Assembly (NCBI RefSeq): GCF_900452415.1
Contig: NZ_UGNX01000001.1
Location: forward strand, 1,364,001 to 1,428,000
DNA: 64,000 bases
Source of the DNA: Legionella cincinnatiensis
GTDB taxonomy: Bacteria > Pseudomonadota > Gammaproteobacteria > Legionellales > Legionellaceae
Direction of reading: 5' to 3'
The position numbers were made by a program, and so were the translations under genes. This document shows, piece after piece, positions 1 to 9,606 of the stretch (position 1 is its first letter; each line of letters starts with the position of its first letter). A model generated the notes under the pieces. It searched no databases. It saw only the letters and a list, made by a program, of their open reading frames with translations, and had not been told where the DNA came from.

Positions 1-542
1 ACAAATCTGTGCGTGGGTCTAATCCTGATGCCGCACTTTATTGGCTCTGTCGTATGTTAGATGGTGGGGCAGATCCTCGCTATCTAGCACGGCGTATTTT
101 AAGGATGGCATGGGAGGATATTGGTTTAGCTGATCCACGCGCCATGCAAATTGCTAGCGATGCTGCAGCAACTTATGAGCGACTCGGTTCTCCAGAAGGG
201 GAACTTGCATTGGGACAAGCTGTTATTTATTTGTCAATAGCTGCGAAAAGTAATGCAGGTTATATGGCTTTTAATCAAGCAATGGATTTTGTAAAACACG
301 ATAAGTCTCGAGAAGTGCCTATTCATTTACGTAATGCACCCACTCGATTATTGAAAAAATTAGGTTATGGAAAAGAATATCGCTACGCGCATGATGAGCC
401 GCACGCTTATGCTGCTGGCGAACATTATTTACCTGAAGGGATGCAAGAACCGGGATGGTATAAACCAGTAGAACGTGGTTTAGAAATAAAGATCGCGGAG
501 AAACTTGCTTTTTTAAGATCGTTGGACAAAAAAAATAATTAA
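1..542 (+). CDS. rarA: Replication-associated recombination protein A, C-terminal part
   Basis: The reading frame is open from the window edge, so the gene starts upstream. The first GTG at position 9 is internal: the frame reads K-S-V-R-G-S before the conserved DAALYWL segment of RarA/MgsA. RarA is a clamp-loader-type AAA+ ATPase that acts at stalled replication forks. Only the helical and tetramerisation C-terminal part is present, with the conserved stretches EDIGLADPRA and YLPEG; the ATPase motifs lie outside the window. In many gammaproteobacteria serS follows rarA, but here an effector-like gene follows. Identity is by recognised family sequence and is confident. Confidence 0.93.
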   Translation, partial: KSVRGSNPDAALYWLCRMLDGGADPRYLARRILRMAWEDIGLADPRAMQIASDAAATYERLGSPEGELALGQAVIYLSIAAKSNAGYMAFNQAMDFVKHDKSREVPIHLRNAPTRLLKKLGYGKEYRYAHDEPHAYAAGEHYLPEGMQEPGWYKPVERGLEIKIAEKLAFLRSLDKKNN

Positions 543-550
543 TGTATAAT
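522..550 (+). promoter_or_regulatory. Candidate sigma-70 promoter for the kinase-like gene
   Basis: TTGGAC at 522-527, a 17-base spacer and TATAAT at 545-550. The -35 lies in the last codons of rarA. Initiation near 557 would leave a leader of about 110 bases before the ATG at 667. The match is good, but activity is inferred. Confidence 0.55.
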
Positions 551-666
551 ATGCGGCCATCATAGCTTTAGAAATAGCAGTAAATTTTCAGTGTTGATCA
601 ATATTTGAACTATTCTTCTCTTATGATTTGATGACAATGAAAATAATAATTCATTAAGGTTGTCCC

Positions 667-2934
667 ATGTCTTTAGATATCCCAAGCGCCCATTCTTCAA
701 AAGAACTCAAAAAACTGATAGATTTAATTACAAGATATAATGAAATTTCTGATAAAGAAGAAAATGCCGAATTAAAAAGGTTATTTTATCTACAACAGAT
801 TAATTATTTAACTAAATACAGTACAAACACTGTCATCATTCAGTGGCGAAATCAATACGATAAAAATGGACTAGAAAGTCATTTACAAAAATATGGAGTA
901 CATCGTGATTCATCACTGTTATTAGAAGGTATTGAATTTGCCAATGCTGTATCTCGTTTTTCTCCTCTATTAGGATCATCACCTGAACTATTGCAAACTG
1001 ATTTTTATGAAGCAATGCAAGAGCGGGATAAATTATTTACTGAGGACCCAGCTCCGGGAAATATTACGAAATACATTCAGTATAACCAAATTATAAAAGC
1101 TTATTATCAACAAGATAAGCAATTACAAGAGAAAGTCCAAAGAAATTTATACTATTTATCCCTTGCTTATGCAAAAGTTGACGCCATACAAGGATTTGTT
1201 CAACAAGAGTTTGGAGAATATCAGACCGAAGTTCTTGGTAATCCTAAAGGCAATAATAAAAACTTTACGTTTACTATTGAAGGCGAGCCAGTAAAAACGG
1301 TAATCCGAGTAGAAGATCGGAATACCATTGGAAAAGAACAACAACTACAAACACATCAAGTGAGTGAGTATTTCTCTGAAGATTATGTAACGATCATGGT
1401 TCCCTTTTTGAATGATGATAATGAAACAGCGTATCAACCTGTTGTGATTAGTGAATTTGCCTCAAAGGGAGATTTAGCTCATTATGCCGAAAAGCTTAAA
1501 GGCCGAGATCCTAAGGATATTTTAAAACAAACAGTATATTTTATGGATAATCTAGGTGATTTTTGTACTAAATTAATGGACTCAGGGCATTATCATCCAG
1601 ATATTAAATTATCTAATTTTTTAACTGATGGTGAGCGACTTATTGTTAGCGATAGAAAAACCATCACTGATAAAAAAAATCCTAAAGTTAATGAAATTTC
1701 CAGTTCACCTATTTATGGAGCACCGGAGTATCAGAAGTGTCTTAGATCAGGAAGTGTAGGTCTCAATTTTAGAGCATTTGCTACAACACTTGATATGCCT
1801 TCCTACATGTCTTTTCAAGTAGGTACGGCTTTGAAAGAGTTTATGCTCAAAAGTAATCTTATTCCTTATGACGAACAAAGTGAGGAAGACTTTGAGGAAA
1901 AATTTTCTAAATGGCAATCATTAAGTAAATTTGCTAATCCTCAACCATCTACAAATGAAATAAGAAATATGTCAGTACTTGTTCAAGAGTTAACTCGACA
2001 AAACTCAAAAGACAGGCTTCCGATTAAACACTTTCAAACATTATTAAAAAAAGTAACCTTATCTCCCGATGAATTTATGGACGAGCTGGAAAAATTATCT
2101 CCTGCATCTAAATTAAGCTCTTCTGAGGATATTGAATTAATTAAAACCATTTTAACCGCAGATACTTTAGATGAGAAATTAGAAGAAAAACTAGGGCAAA
2201 TGGATCCAACTCATTTAGAAACACTATTTCTCGATCCTAGATTCCATTCAGAGTCATTGTTTAAAGGCAAATCACTTGCTCATGCTAATCAATATCTTAA
2301 AGCTGTGGATGGTGCACTATTAGCAAAAGATTTAGAAAAAGCCAGTGGTTTTAGATGGTTCATTCATGTGATTTCTTTTGGGTTTATCACTGTACCTAGA
2401 GTTAGTACCATTAATGACATAAAAAATAACTTACCTAAGATGGATAAAATAACACAGGCATGTTTTATATTAAGCGGAATAGCAGGTAATGAAACTTTCC
2501 CAGGTCTTGATGCAAACAAAAAAGATTTATTTCAACAGATTAGCAATTTGGAAGAAAGCTCTGAGGTCGAGAAACAAGCTTCAAATGAGGAAGAATCTAA
2601 CTGTCGCCACAGGGGTCAATCAGCACAAAGTAGTACAAGCGGACTCCATAATACAGATACAAATGAAGAATGCGATGTGATAATTCATGATGTTGACCAA
2701 AAAGAAATAGATGAAGGTATAAAGAAAATAAAGCTTTCAGTTAAGAACGATGGAGCCTCTTTAGAAAGGCCAGCACATAACCAACAGGTTACTATTGCAC
2801 CTTCAAATGTTGACAACATCGCGAATACAATTAATCGAGGTAATAAATTTAAAAATGGATTATTTGCAATAAAAGAGTCTGTTGTTCAAGAGGCTACTGA
2901 AAAAGAGAGTTTAAATAAAAACCCAATGTTTTAG
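667..2934 (+). CDS. Protein-kinase-like protein, putative Dot/Icm effector
   Basis: A 755-residue Lys/Glu-rich protein without signal peptide. The central region carries an eukaryote-like kinase skeleton: a Gly/Asn-rich loop near 196-204 (GNNKNF), VIRVEDR with Arg214 where the ATP-binding Lys is expected, a hinge-like SEFASKGDL, a catalytic loop HPDIKLSN with Asp312 and Lys314, and SDRK with Asp329 in the DFG position. The N-terminal 170 residues and a long acidic tail after about 620 are not recognised. Residues 570-590 (FIHVISFGFITV) are hydrophobic. It is homologous to the interrupted gene at 56628-58775. AAGG at 656-659 precedes the ATG. Kinase-like fold: moderately sure. Secretion is inferred from Legionella context and the hydrophilic, Glu-rich C-terminus. 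Arg214 raises the possibility of a pseudokinase. Confidence 0.7.
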   Translation: MSLDIPSAHSSKELKKLIDLITRYNEISDKEENAELKRLFYLQQINYLTKYSTNTVIIQWRNQYDKNGLESHLQKYGVHRDSSLLLEGIEFANAVSRFSPLLGSSPELLQTDFYEAMQERDKLFTEDPAPGNITKYIQYNQIIKAYYQQDKQLQEKVQRNLYYLSLAYAKVDAIQGFVQQEFGEYQTEVLGNPKGNNKNFTFTIEGEPVKTVIRVEDRNTIGKEQQLQTHQVSEYFSEDYVTIMVPFLNDDNETAYQPVVISEFASKGDLAHYAEKLKGRDPKDILKQTVYFMDNLGDFCTKLMDSGHYHPDIKLSNFLTDGERLIVSDRKTITDKKNPKVNEISSSPIYGAPEYQKCLRSGSVGLNFRAFATTLDMPSYMSFQVGTALKEFMLKSNLIPYDEQSEEDFEEKFSKWQSLSKFANPQPSTNEIRNMSVLVQELTRQNSKDRLPIKHFQTLLKKVTLSPDEFMDELEKLSPASKLSSSEDIELIKTILTADTLDEKLEEKLGQMDPTHLETLFLDPRFHSESLFKGKSLAHANQYLKAVDGALLAKDLEKASGFRWFIHVISFGFITVPRVSTINDIKNNLPKMDKITQACFILSGIAGNETFPGLDANKKDLFQQISNLEESSEVEKQASNEEESNCRHRGQSAQSSTSGLHNTDTNEECDVIIHDVDQKEIDEGIKKIKLSVKNDGASLERPAHNQQVTIAPSNVDNIANTINRGNKFKNGLFAIKESVVQEATEKESLNKNPMF

Positions 2935-2981
2935 TTTAAAATATCTAAGCATTATGTCGAATTACTTTTATTTAGAACTGG

Positions 2982-3093
2982 ATCCCGTATAAATGTGGCG
3001 CATCCCCGCTTTCGCTGGGGACAAGCTTTACGGGATAACGTTCGTTTAGCGACATAAATGGCATAGAAATGCCTTTTATGTCGAACTCACGTT
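2982..3093. repeat. Two-part palindromic repeat, copy 1
   Basis: Two adjacent palindromes. The first (2982-3036) has arms ATCCCGTA and TACGGGAT around an inner hairpin with CCCC/GGGG arms at 3004-3020. The second (3037-3093) is bounded by AACGTT and ACGTT and folds through CGACATAAA...TTTATGTCG with GGCAT/ATGCC at the tip. The second half plus the ATCCCGTAAA edge recurs in inverted orientation at 21690-21755. It fills most of the gap between the kinase-like gene and the sensor kinase gene. Confidence 0.75.
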
Positions 3094-3132
3094 AATTACA
3101 TAATGTTTAGATATTCTCATTTGAATCTAAAT

Positions 3133-3160
3133 TTGTTAGAGTCAATATATTAATTATAAT
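3133..3160 (+). promoter_or_regulatory. Candidate sigma-70 promoter of the fleSR-type pair
   Basis: TTGTTA at 3133-3138, a 16-base spacer and TATAAT at 3155-3160. Initiation near 3167 would be only about six bases before the ATG at 3173, which has no clear Shine-Dalgarno sequence. Confidence 0.45.
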
Positions 3161-3172
3161 AATTTCATCTAG

Positions 3173-4174
3173 ATGCATTATTCTAATTACCAAACTTGTG
3201 CGGTAAAACCACAAATACCTCTTTCTGAGTGGGATATCTTATCCAGTTTGCCTACGGCTTTAGTCATTATTAATTCTCAAGGGCGTATTGTTTGGCTAAA
3301 TCCACCTGCTGAAGCGATGTTAGGTTATGGATTACTCGGCTCTTTATGGTTAGATGTGATTTTGCGGGCGTTTGTTCCGCGTGTTGATGATGGCCATGAG
3401 GTTTCTCTAGCGGATGGGAGGCGTGTTCATGTAGCAGTTGCTACTTTAGATAGTTTGCCAGGTATTTTAGTGAGTTTAACAGATATCACGGCAACACGAG
3501 ATTATGAGAAAGCTAAAGAAAATGAAAAGCGCTTAGTTTCTATTGGCACCATGACAGCTCAGCTAGCCCATCAAATCAGAACTCCTCTAGCTTCCGCTAT
3601 GTTGTATACGGAGCATTTGAATAATCTTCTTGATTTGGATTCTCGCACTCAAAATTGGATTCTTAGATTGCAAGAATGTCATAGCAGCATTGAGCAACAA
3701 ATTCAGGATTTATTATTATTTGCACGTGGTACTACAATCGAGCCAACACGACTGGATGTGACTTATTGGTGCTCTTTGCTGATGCAACGAGCTCAACCTT
3801 ATGTTTTAGCCCGTGGAGTAACGTTTAATGTGAGTAACCAACTCATTACTCATGAGGCATTAATCCATGGAGAGTCACTTCTTGGCGCAGTTTTAAACTT
3901 AGTGATCAATTCATTACAATCAGGGGCAACAGAAATTAATTTAACACTTGCATCTACTGATAATTCAGGTATACAAATAACAGTAGAAGATAATGGAAAA
4001 GGAATGACAGAAGAGGTGAAGAATCAGGCTTTTTCACCTTTTTATACTACAAAAGCTCAAGGCAATGGTCTGGGTTTAGCTGTGGTTTATGCAGTAGTAA
4101 AAGCACATGGAGGTCGAGTGAGTCTGGAGTCTACCGAAGGAATTGGTACACAAGTTAATTTGTTTTTGCCCTAA
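3173..4174 (+). CDS. fleS: PAS-domain sensor histidine kinase, FleS/FlrB type
   Basis: A 333-residue cytosolic kinase without membrane segments. A PAS domain lies at about 22-110 (ALVIINSQGRIVWLNP). The HisKA domain has the phosphoacceptor His133 in LAHQIRTPLASA. The HATPase domain carries N (NLVINSLQSG), G1 (DNGKGM) and G2 (GNGLGLAVVYAVVKAHGG) boxes. The gene sits 31 bases upstream of a sigma-54-dependent response regulator, the usual FleS-FleR (FlrB-FlrC) arrangement that controls flagellar genes. No flagellar structural genes are in the window, so the target is inferred from family resemblance. PilS- or NtrB-type function is less likely because of the soluble single-PAS layout. Confidence 0.8.
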   Translation: MHYSNYQTCAVKPQIPLSEWDILSSLPTALVIINSQGRIVWLNPPAEAMLGYGLLGSLWLDVILRAFVPRVDDGHEVSLADGRRVHVAVATLDSLPGILVSLTDITATRDYEKAKENEKRLVSIGTMTAQLAHQIRTPLASAMLYTEHLNNLLDLDSRTQNWILRLQECHSSIEQQIQDLLLFARGTTIEPTRLDVTYWCSLLMQRAQPYVLARGVTFNVSNQLITHEALIHGESLLGAVLNLVINSLQSGATEINLTLASTDNSGIQITVEDNGKGMTEEVKNQAFSPFYTTKAQGNGLGLAVVYAVVKAHGGRVSLESTEGIGTQVNLFLP

Positions 4175-4205
4175 GGGGGTACTAACTTTTAGAAAAGGAA
4201 ATCTT

Positions 4206-5519
4206 ATGAGTCATGTTTTAATCGTTGAAGATGATCCAGTATTAAGGGAAGCTCTGGCTGAAACAATGACTATTTCTGGCCATACCTATATTACCGCTAA
4301 AAATGGCAAAGAAGCTTTAGTTCTTCTTGAAATCCATAATCCATCTGTAGTTTTATCCGATATTCGCATGGATGAGATGGATGGAAATCAGTTATTATCG
4401 GAAATCCAAAAAAAAAGACCGGGATTGCCTGTTATTTTAATGACTGCGTATGGTTCCGTCCAAGATGCAGTGACAGCTATTCATCATGGTGCAGTGGATT
4501 ATTTACAAAAACCTTTTAGTGCCCAAGTATTAACTGAAAAAATCAATCAATACATTAAAGTTGAATTTGATGAAAATACTGGAGAACCTATAGCTCAAGA
4601 TCCTAAGAGCCAAGCTTTATTGTCTATGGCGTTAAAAGTTGCTCAATCTGATGTGGGAGTAATGATTAGTGGTGAAAGTGGCACGGGGAAAGAAGTGTTA
4701 GCACATTTTATTCATGATCATTCACCACGAAAAAAACAACCCTTTATTGCAATTAATTGTGCTGCAATTCCTGAACAAATGCTTGAAGCAACCTTATTTG
4801 GTTATGAAAAAGGCTCATTTACTGGAGCATATAAGTCTACTCCAGGAAAATTTGAGCAAGCGCAAGGCGGGACTTTGCTTCTGGATGAAGTGAGTGAAAT
4901 GCCTTTAAGTTTACAAGCTAAATTGCTTCGTGTTTTACAAGAGAAAGAAGTTGAGCGTATTGGCGCTAATAAAACAATAACTCTTGATGTACGTATTTTG
5001 GCTACAACAAACAGACTACTTAAGGATGAAGTGAAAGCGGGACGTTTTAGAGAGGATCTGTTCTATCGTTTGAATGTTTTTCCCTTACAATGGCATCCGC
5101 TGCGGGAAAGAAAAAATGATATTATTCCTTTAGCCAATTATTTAACTCGTAAACATTGTCAACATAAGCAACCCGTAGTTCCTGTAATTAGTCCAGCTGC
5201 GCAAAAGTTGATGTTAGCTTATCCATGGCCCGGAAATGCACGAGAGCTTGATAACGTGATTCAAAGAGCATTAGTGTTACAAACACAAGGTATTATCGAG
5301 GCAGAACATTTACAATTATCCTTAACTGCTCCTTTGGTTCCAGATACCAGTTCAACGGCGCACAGTAAAAATTTACAAGTCCATGAGTTTGAATTGATCG
5401 AGAAAACCTTATTAGAAAACGAAGGTAACAGGCAAAAGGTAGCTGCTTTATTAGGAGTAAGCGAGCGAACTTTACGTTATAAATTAGCGAAAATGCGTGA
5501 GGAAGGTTACACTGTATAA
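4206..5519 (+). CDS. fleR: Sigma-54-dependent response regulator, FleR/FlrC type
   Basis: A 437-residue NtrC-family activator. The receiver domain has phospho-acceptor Asp52 (SDIRMDEMDG) and the KPF signature near 102-104. The AAA+ domain has Walker A GESGTGKE with Lys162, the sigma-54 contact loop GSFTGA at 203-208 and Walker B LLLDE. A Fis-type helix-turn-helix closes the protein (KVAALLGVSERTLRYKL). The ATG at 4206 is chosen because GAAAAGGAA lies just upstream and the receiver domain begins MSHVLIVEDD; the longer frame starting at 4143 overlaps fleS. The cognate kinase lies directly upstream. Confidence 0.85.
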   Translation: MSHVLIVEDDPVLREALAETMTISGHTYITAKNGKEALVLLEIHNPSVVLSDIRMDEMDGNQLLSEIQKKRPGLPVILMTAYGSVQDAVTAIHHGAVDYLQKPFSAQVLTEKINQYIKVEFDENTGEPIAQDPKSQALLSMALKVAQSDVGVMISGESGTGKEVLAHFIHDHSPRKKQPFIAINCAAIPEQMLEATLFGYEKGSFTGAYKSTPGKFEQAQGGTLLLDEVSEMPLSLQAKLLRVLQEKEVERIGANKTITLDVRILATTNRLLKDEVKAGRFREDLFYRLNVFPLQWHPLRERKNDIIPLANYLTRKHCQHKQPVVPVISPAAQKLMLAYPWPGNARELDNVIQRALVLQTQGIIEAEHLQLSLTAPLVPDTSSTAHSKNLQVHEFELIEKTLLENEGNRQKVAALLGVSERTLRYKLAKMREEGYTV

Positions 5520-5569
5520 AGCTTAAAATGTAGTATGAGCAAGAAAGCAATGGTATAGTAAAACAATGA

Positions 5570-8500
5570 ATGAGTAACCGAATCCTAAGTGTGAGTAAAG
5601 TATTTAAACGAATCTGGGTGTATTTAGCAGTCTTCATTATTTTTATGGCGGTGTTATCCAGTATTTTCCGTGCGCTGACTCCATGGGCGAAAGAGTATAA
5701 AGGGGAGATTGAGCAACATTTATCTCTTCTTCTTGGTCAGCCAGTTACCATTCAAACTATAGAGACAGGATGGTATTGGTTGCATCCTGTACTTAAATTA
5801 AATCAAGTTACGTTAGGCGATGACTCAAATAATAATTTTCATGTCACTAAATTATTAGTAGGGATTAATTTATTCAAATCTTTATGGAATTGGCAGATAC
5901 AGCCAGGCGTTCTTTATATTGATGATATGCATCTTAATCTAAGAGAAAAAGATGCTCATTGGACTATTGATGGCATTACTACAAATGCACTCAGTAATGA
6001 TATGACCCCCGAAAAAACCAAACAAATTTTGATTTGGTTATCACAACAAGAACGTTTAATTATTAAACATGTTTCAGCTTATTTTTATTTTAGTGATGGT
6101 GGTTTGATTCCAGTAGATGGATTAAATGTATCAGTAGCTAATAGTGGTGGACATTATAAATTTAAGGGGGGGGCTAGGCTTGCACAAACTAACAGTACTG
6201 ATTTTCAATTATTAGGCGATGGATATTTTGATCCAGAGCATTTTGAAGAGATAAAAGGACGGTTTTATTTCTCAGCTAAAAATATCGTCCCCGCTCAATG
6301 GCAAAGTTTATTCCCTCAAGCAACGGAACATTTGGAAGGCGGTAAAGGTAATATTGCTTTATGGGTTGATATGCGTCATGGTTCTATTACTTCGGTACAA
6401 GCACAGGTAGATTTTAAACGCTTAGCTTGGCGCCTATTACGTAATCAACAAAGCCAATTAGTTCAGTCTTTTTTTGCTAACTTATCTTGGAAGCCTGATA
6501 ATGTAGGATGGCAATTACTTGCTGATCACATTCAATTGCGTATGGGAGGCATAAGTTGGCCTGAAAATCAGATATTACTTAAATACAAGAAGGAGCAACA
6601 AAGTTATCAATTATTTGTGAAATCAATTATCATCGAATCGTTACTGTCTCATGCAATTGATTGGCCTAAAAGTATGCAAGCTCTGTTGGACATGAAACCC
6701 CAGGGATTCTTGCATGATTCTCAGATCATGATAACAGCAAATGCTAATGTCTCAAGTATTCCCCCCATTCCAAGTTTTAATACGTTGCGCTTTGGTGCAG
6801 ATGAGTTACCTCAGCTCCAACTTGCTGGGGTTGATGAGAACAAGCAAAACCCTAATAATTTGCAAAAAGAAGATAATGAGATAGTTTTTAATGATTATTC
6901 TATTAATTATGTTTTAACCCGTTTTGAACAGCTGGGATGGAGTGCCAAAGACTCTATCCCAGAAGTACATAACCTTTCAGGAGTGATTAATTGGCAACCT
7001 GACCAAGGACGTTTAGAACTTGACTCCGAGAATACTTCCATAAAGGTCAATGGTTATCCAGAGCAAATTTTATCATTACTCAATGGTGCTTTTGATTGGA
7101 AGGACTTGAATGATGGTTTGCGCATTAGTGTAGATCGATTTGTCTTGAGCCAACCTGAGTTAACTATGAGTATGCAGGGTGTTGTCGATCAAGTAAGTCG
7201 TCAATCTATAGGCCATATTCGTTTGGGGGCTGAATTTTCTGGAAAAAATTGGCAGCAATGGGTGGTTTTTCTCCCTAAAGAATACTTGAAACCTAAATTA
7301 TATCTCTGGCTGAAAAATGATCTAAAACGTATCGATGAAGCGAGTGGTCGAATTAGGCTTAATGGTTTAGCGAAGGATTTTCCCTTTGATAATAATACGG
7401 GGGAATTTACTATAGATAGTTTTGCAAGTGGGGGAGAGCTTGCAATCAATTCTAAATGGCAAGTGATTAAAGACATTGATGGATATATCCACTTAAACAA
7501 GCGTAATTTAAATATTGACATCGTCCATGCTAATTTTCAGGGCGTGCCAGCCAAACAAATGCATTTGCGTATTGATGATATAGGAAAGAATAAAGAAAAT
7601 TTGATTGTTACGGGAAGAATTAATGCATCTGTTCAAAAAATGATGAATTATATTATGGCTTCTCCCCTCAAGAAAAAATTATCTCTTTTAAAAATGTTGT
7701 CAGTGAAGGGAACTGCATGGCTCAATTTAAGGGTAGAGGCTCCTTTATATCCTGAAAATGATACAGTGCTTGCACAAGGAACTGCGACTTTTAAAAATAA
7801 TACCATTATTGTAAATCATGAATTAAGCTCATTTACTGTAAAGAATTTATCAGGTGAATTAATGTTTAGTGAAGCAGGCGTTACTGATAGTTCATTGTCT
7901 GCTAACATTCTTGAAAATCCAATGAATATTAAAGTTCAATCTGTTAAACAGCCTCAACCTGCTACAACAATTACCGTTAATGGAAAATGTACCGTTGATT
8001 CTTTAAAGGATCAATTTAAATTACCTATTTTTGCTTTAGCTGATGGTTCTTTTTTAGTGAATGCAGAATTAAAGCTAACCGATAAGCCCTCTGAGGCAGA
8101 CAGTATCAGTTTAAGCAGTTCTTTAGAAGGATTGGCGATTCATTTACCTGCACCTTTAGGAAAAGAGGCAGATGAAAAAACTCCTCTAAATTTAGATATT
8201 GATTTTAATGCAAAAGAATCAATGCGACTAAGAGGTAATTATGATGGACGCCTCAGTGCTGATCTCTTGTTTAAAAAAGACAAGCAAGGTTTGGCTTTTA
8301 GTTCAGGGCAGTTGCGTGTGGGAAGTGCGAATGCAGTAAATCAGAATTTACCCGGTCTTTCACTAGTAGGCTCATTAAAAGGTTTTGATTTGCACGATTG
8401 GAAGGATATATATACTCAATTTTCTACAACACAAACGAATACATCTTTATTAAATAAATTACGTGTCATCAATATAACTATTGATAAATTTAACTTTTTA

Positions 8501-9559
8501 AAACAACAATTCAATGCAATGGCTGTTAAAGCAAAAATATTACCTAATAAGGATTGGTCTTTTAATTTACAACAAAAAATGATTGCCGCAGATTTGGTTT
8601 ATCATGCACCCACCAACGAATTAAGCGGCCATGTCCAATATTTGAATTTGGATAAAATTTATGTTGCTGATAGAGATTATGTTGATTCAGTACAAATACA
8701 TCCCGAGCAAATTCCAAATCTAAATTTGCGTATTGATAACTTATCAGTGAATAAATTACAAATTGGTAACGTTACTTTGAAAAGCCAGTCCAGTGTTGGA
8801 AAATGGTCGATAAATTATTGCCGAATTGATTCTCCAGTATATCAATTTGATATTCAGGGGGAGTGGACGGAGAAAAAGAAGGTCAACCAAACAAAGCTGG
8901 ATGTAAAATTAAATATGACTCATTTAGCAAAAACTTTAGAACGTTGGAGAGTAACCCCTGCTGTCCATGCTAAAAAAGGATATATGGAGTTTCACGGAGG
9001 TTGGAAAAATCGAATATATAACTTTTCTCTTGCCTCCTTAAATGGACAGATGTATCTACAACTTAAAAATGGAAGAATTACTCATTTAAGTAAGGCAACT
9101 GAAGAAAAACTAGGTTTAGGTAAATTATTAAGTATTTTGAGTTTACAGACCATTCCTCGTCGATTGCAATTGGATTTTAGTGATTTGTCACATCAAGGGT
9201 ACAGCTTTGACATTTTTCAAGGGAATTTTATGATTAACGATGGCATCATGAGTACCCAAGACAGTTATTTGGATGGTCCAGTTGCTTATGCCGGCATGAA
9301 AGGGGATTTAAATTTGCCTAAGCATACTTACAATTTGAACTTAAAGATCTCACCTCATATAACTGCAAGTTTACCTGTTGTCGCGACTATTGCAGGAGGT
9401 CCTGTTGCGGGTGTTGCAGCATGGGTTGCGAATAATATTATAAGTCAAAGTATGCAAAAAATTTCTGGGTACAGTTATAAAATATCAGGGCCATGGAATG
9501 AACCCGTCATTCAGCAGCTTAGCATGGTGAAGAAATTAATGAAGAGAGTAGTGGACTAA
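5570..9559 (+). CDS. yhdP: YhdP-family AsmA-like envelope protein
   Basis: A 1329-residue protein close to the size of E. coli YhdP (about 1270). One N-terminal transmembrane helix (about 14-35) is followed by a long beta-strand-rich periplasmic region of the DUF3971/AsmA-like type. Near the C-terminus comes the conserved stretch GRITHLSKATEEKLGLGKLLSILSLQ (written here only to identify it; about residues 1167-1192 in total) ahead of a Gly-Pro-rich end. The family bridges inner and outer membrane and is implicated in phospholipid transport to the outer membrane. The gene lies 50 bases after fleR; the ATG at 5570 precedes the membrane segment. Family assignment is confident and the physiological role is by homology. 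Confidence 0.88.
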   Translation: MSNRILSVSKVFKRIWVYLAVFIIFMAVLSSIFRALTPWAKEYKGEIEQHLSLLLGQPVTIQTIETGWYWLHPVLKLNQVTLGDDSNNNFHVTKLLVGINLFKSLWNWQIQPGVLYIDDMHLNLREKDAHWTIDGITTNALSNDMTPEKTKQILIWLSQQERLIIKHVSAYFYFSDGGLIPVDGLNVSVANSGGHYKFKGGARLAQTNSTDFQLLGDGYFDPEHFEEIKGRFYFSAKNIVPAQWQSLFPQATEHLEGGKGNIALWVDMRHGSITSVQAQVDFKRLAWRLLRNQQSQLVQSFFANLSWKPDNVGWQLLADHIQLRMGGISWPENQILLKYKKEQQSYQLFVKSIIIESLLSHAIDWPKSMQALLDMKPQGFLHDSQIMITANANVSSIPPIPSFNTLRFGADELPQLQLAGVDENKQNPNNLQKEDNEIVFNDYSINYVLTRFEQLGWSAKDSIPEVHNLSGVINWQPDQGRLELDSENTSIKVNGYPEQILSLLNGAFDWKDLNDGLRISVDRFVLSQPELTMSMQGVVDQVSRQSIGHIRLGAEFSGKNWQQWVVFLPKEYLKPKLYLWLKNDLKRIDEASGRIRLNGLAKDFPFDNNTGEFTIDSFASGGELAINSKWQVIKDIDGYIHLNKRNLNIDIVHANFQGVPAKQMHLRIDDIGKNKENLIVTGRINASVQKMMNYIMASPLKKKLSLLKMLSVKGTAWLNLRVEAPLYPENDTVLAQGTATFKNNTIIVNHELSSFTVKNLSGELMFSEAGVTDSSLSANILENPMNIKVQSVKQPQPATTITVNGKCTVDSLKDQFKLPIFALADGSFLVNAELKLTDKPSEADSISLSSSLEGLAIHLPAPLGKEADEKTPLNLDIDFNAKESMRLRGNYDGRLSADLLFKKDKQGLAFSSGQLRVGSANAVNQNLPGLSLVGSLKGFDLHDWKDIYTQFSTTQTNTSLLNKLRVINITIDKFNFLKQQFNAMAVKAKILPNKDWSFNLQQKMIAADLVYHAPTNELSGHVQYLNLDKIYVADRDYVDSVQIHPEQIPNLNLRIDNLSVNKLQIGNVTLKSQSSVGKWSINYCRIDSPVYQFDIQGEWTEKKKVNQTKLDVKLNMTHLAKTLERWRVTPAVHAKKGYMEFHGGWKNRIYNFSLASLNGQMYLQLKNGRITHLSKATEEKLGLGKLLSILSLQTIPRRLQLDFSDLSHQGYSFDIFQGNFMINDGIMSTQDSYLDGPVAYAGMKGDLNLPKHTYNLNLKISPHITASLPVVATIAGGPVAGVAAWVANNIISQSMQKISGYSYKISGPWNEPVIQQLSMVKKLMKRVVD

Positions 9560-9606
9560 TTTAATGGCAATAGGCGAATACTCTATGTTCTAAAATGAAG
9601 ACATAA

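Noticed and set aside
5293..5637. Minus-strand 114-codon frame over the fleR end
   Set aside because: Antisense to the conserved Fis-type helix-turn-helix of fleR; no plausible protein features.
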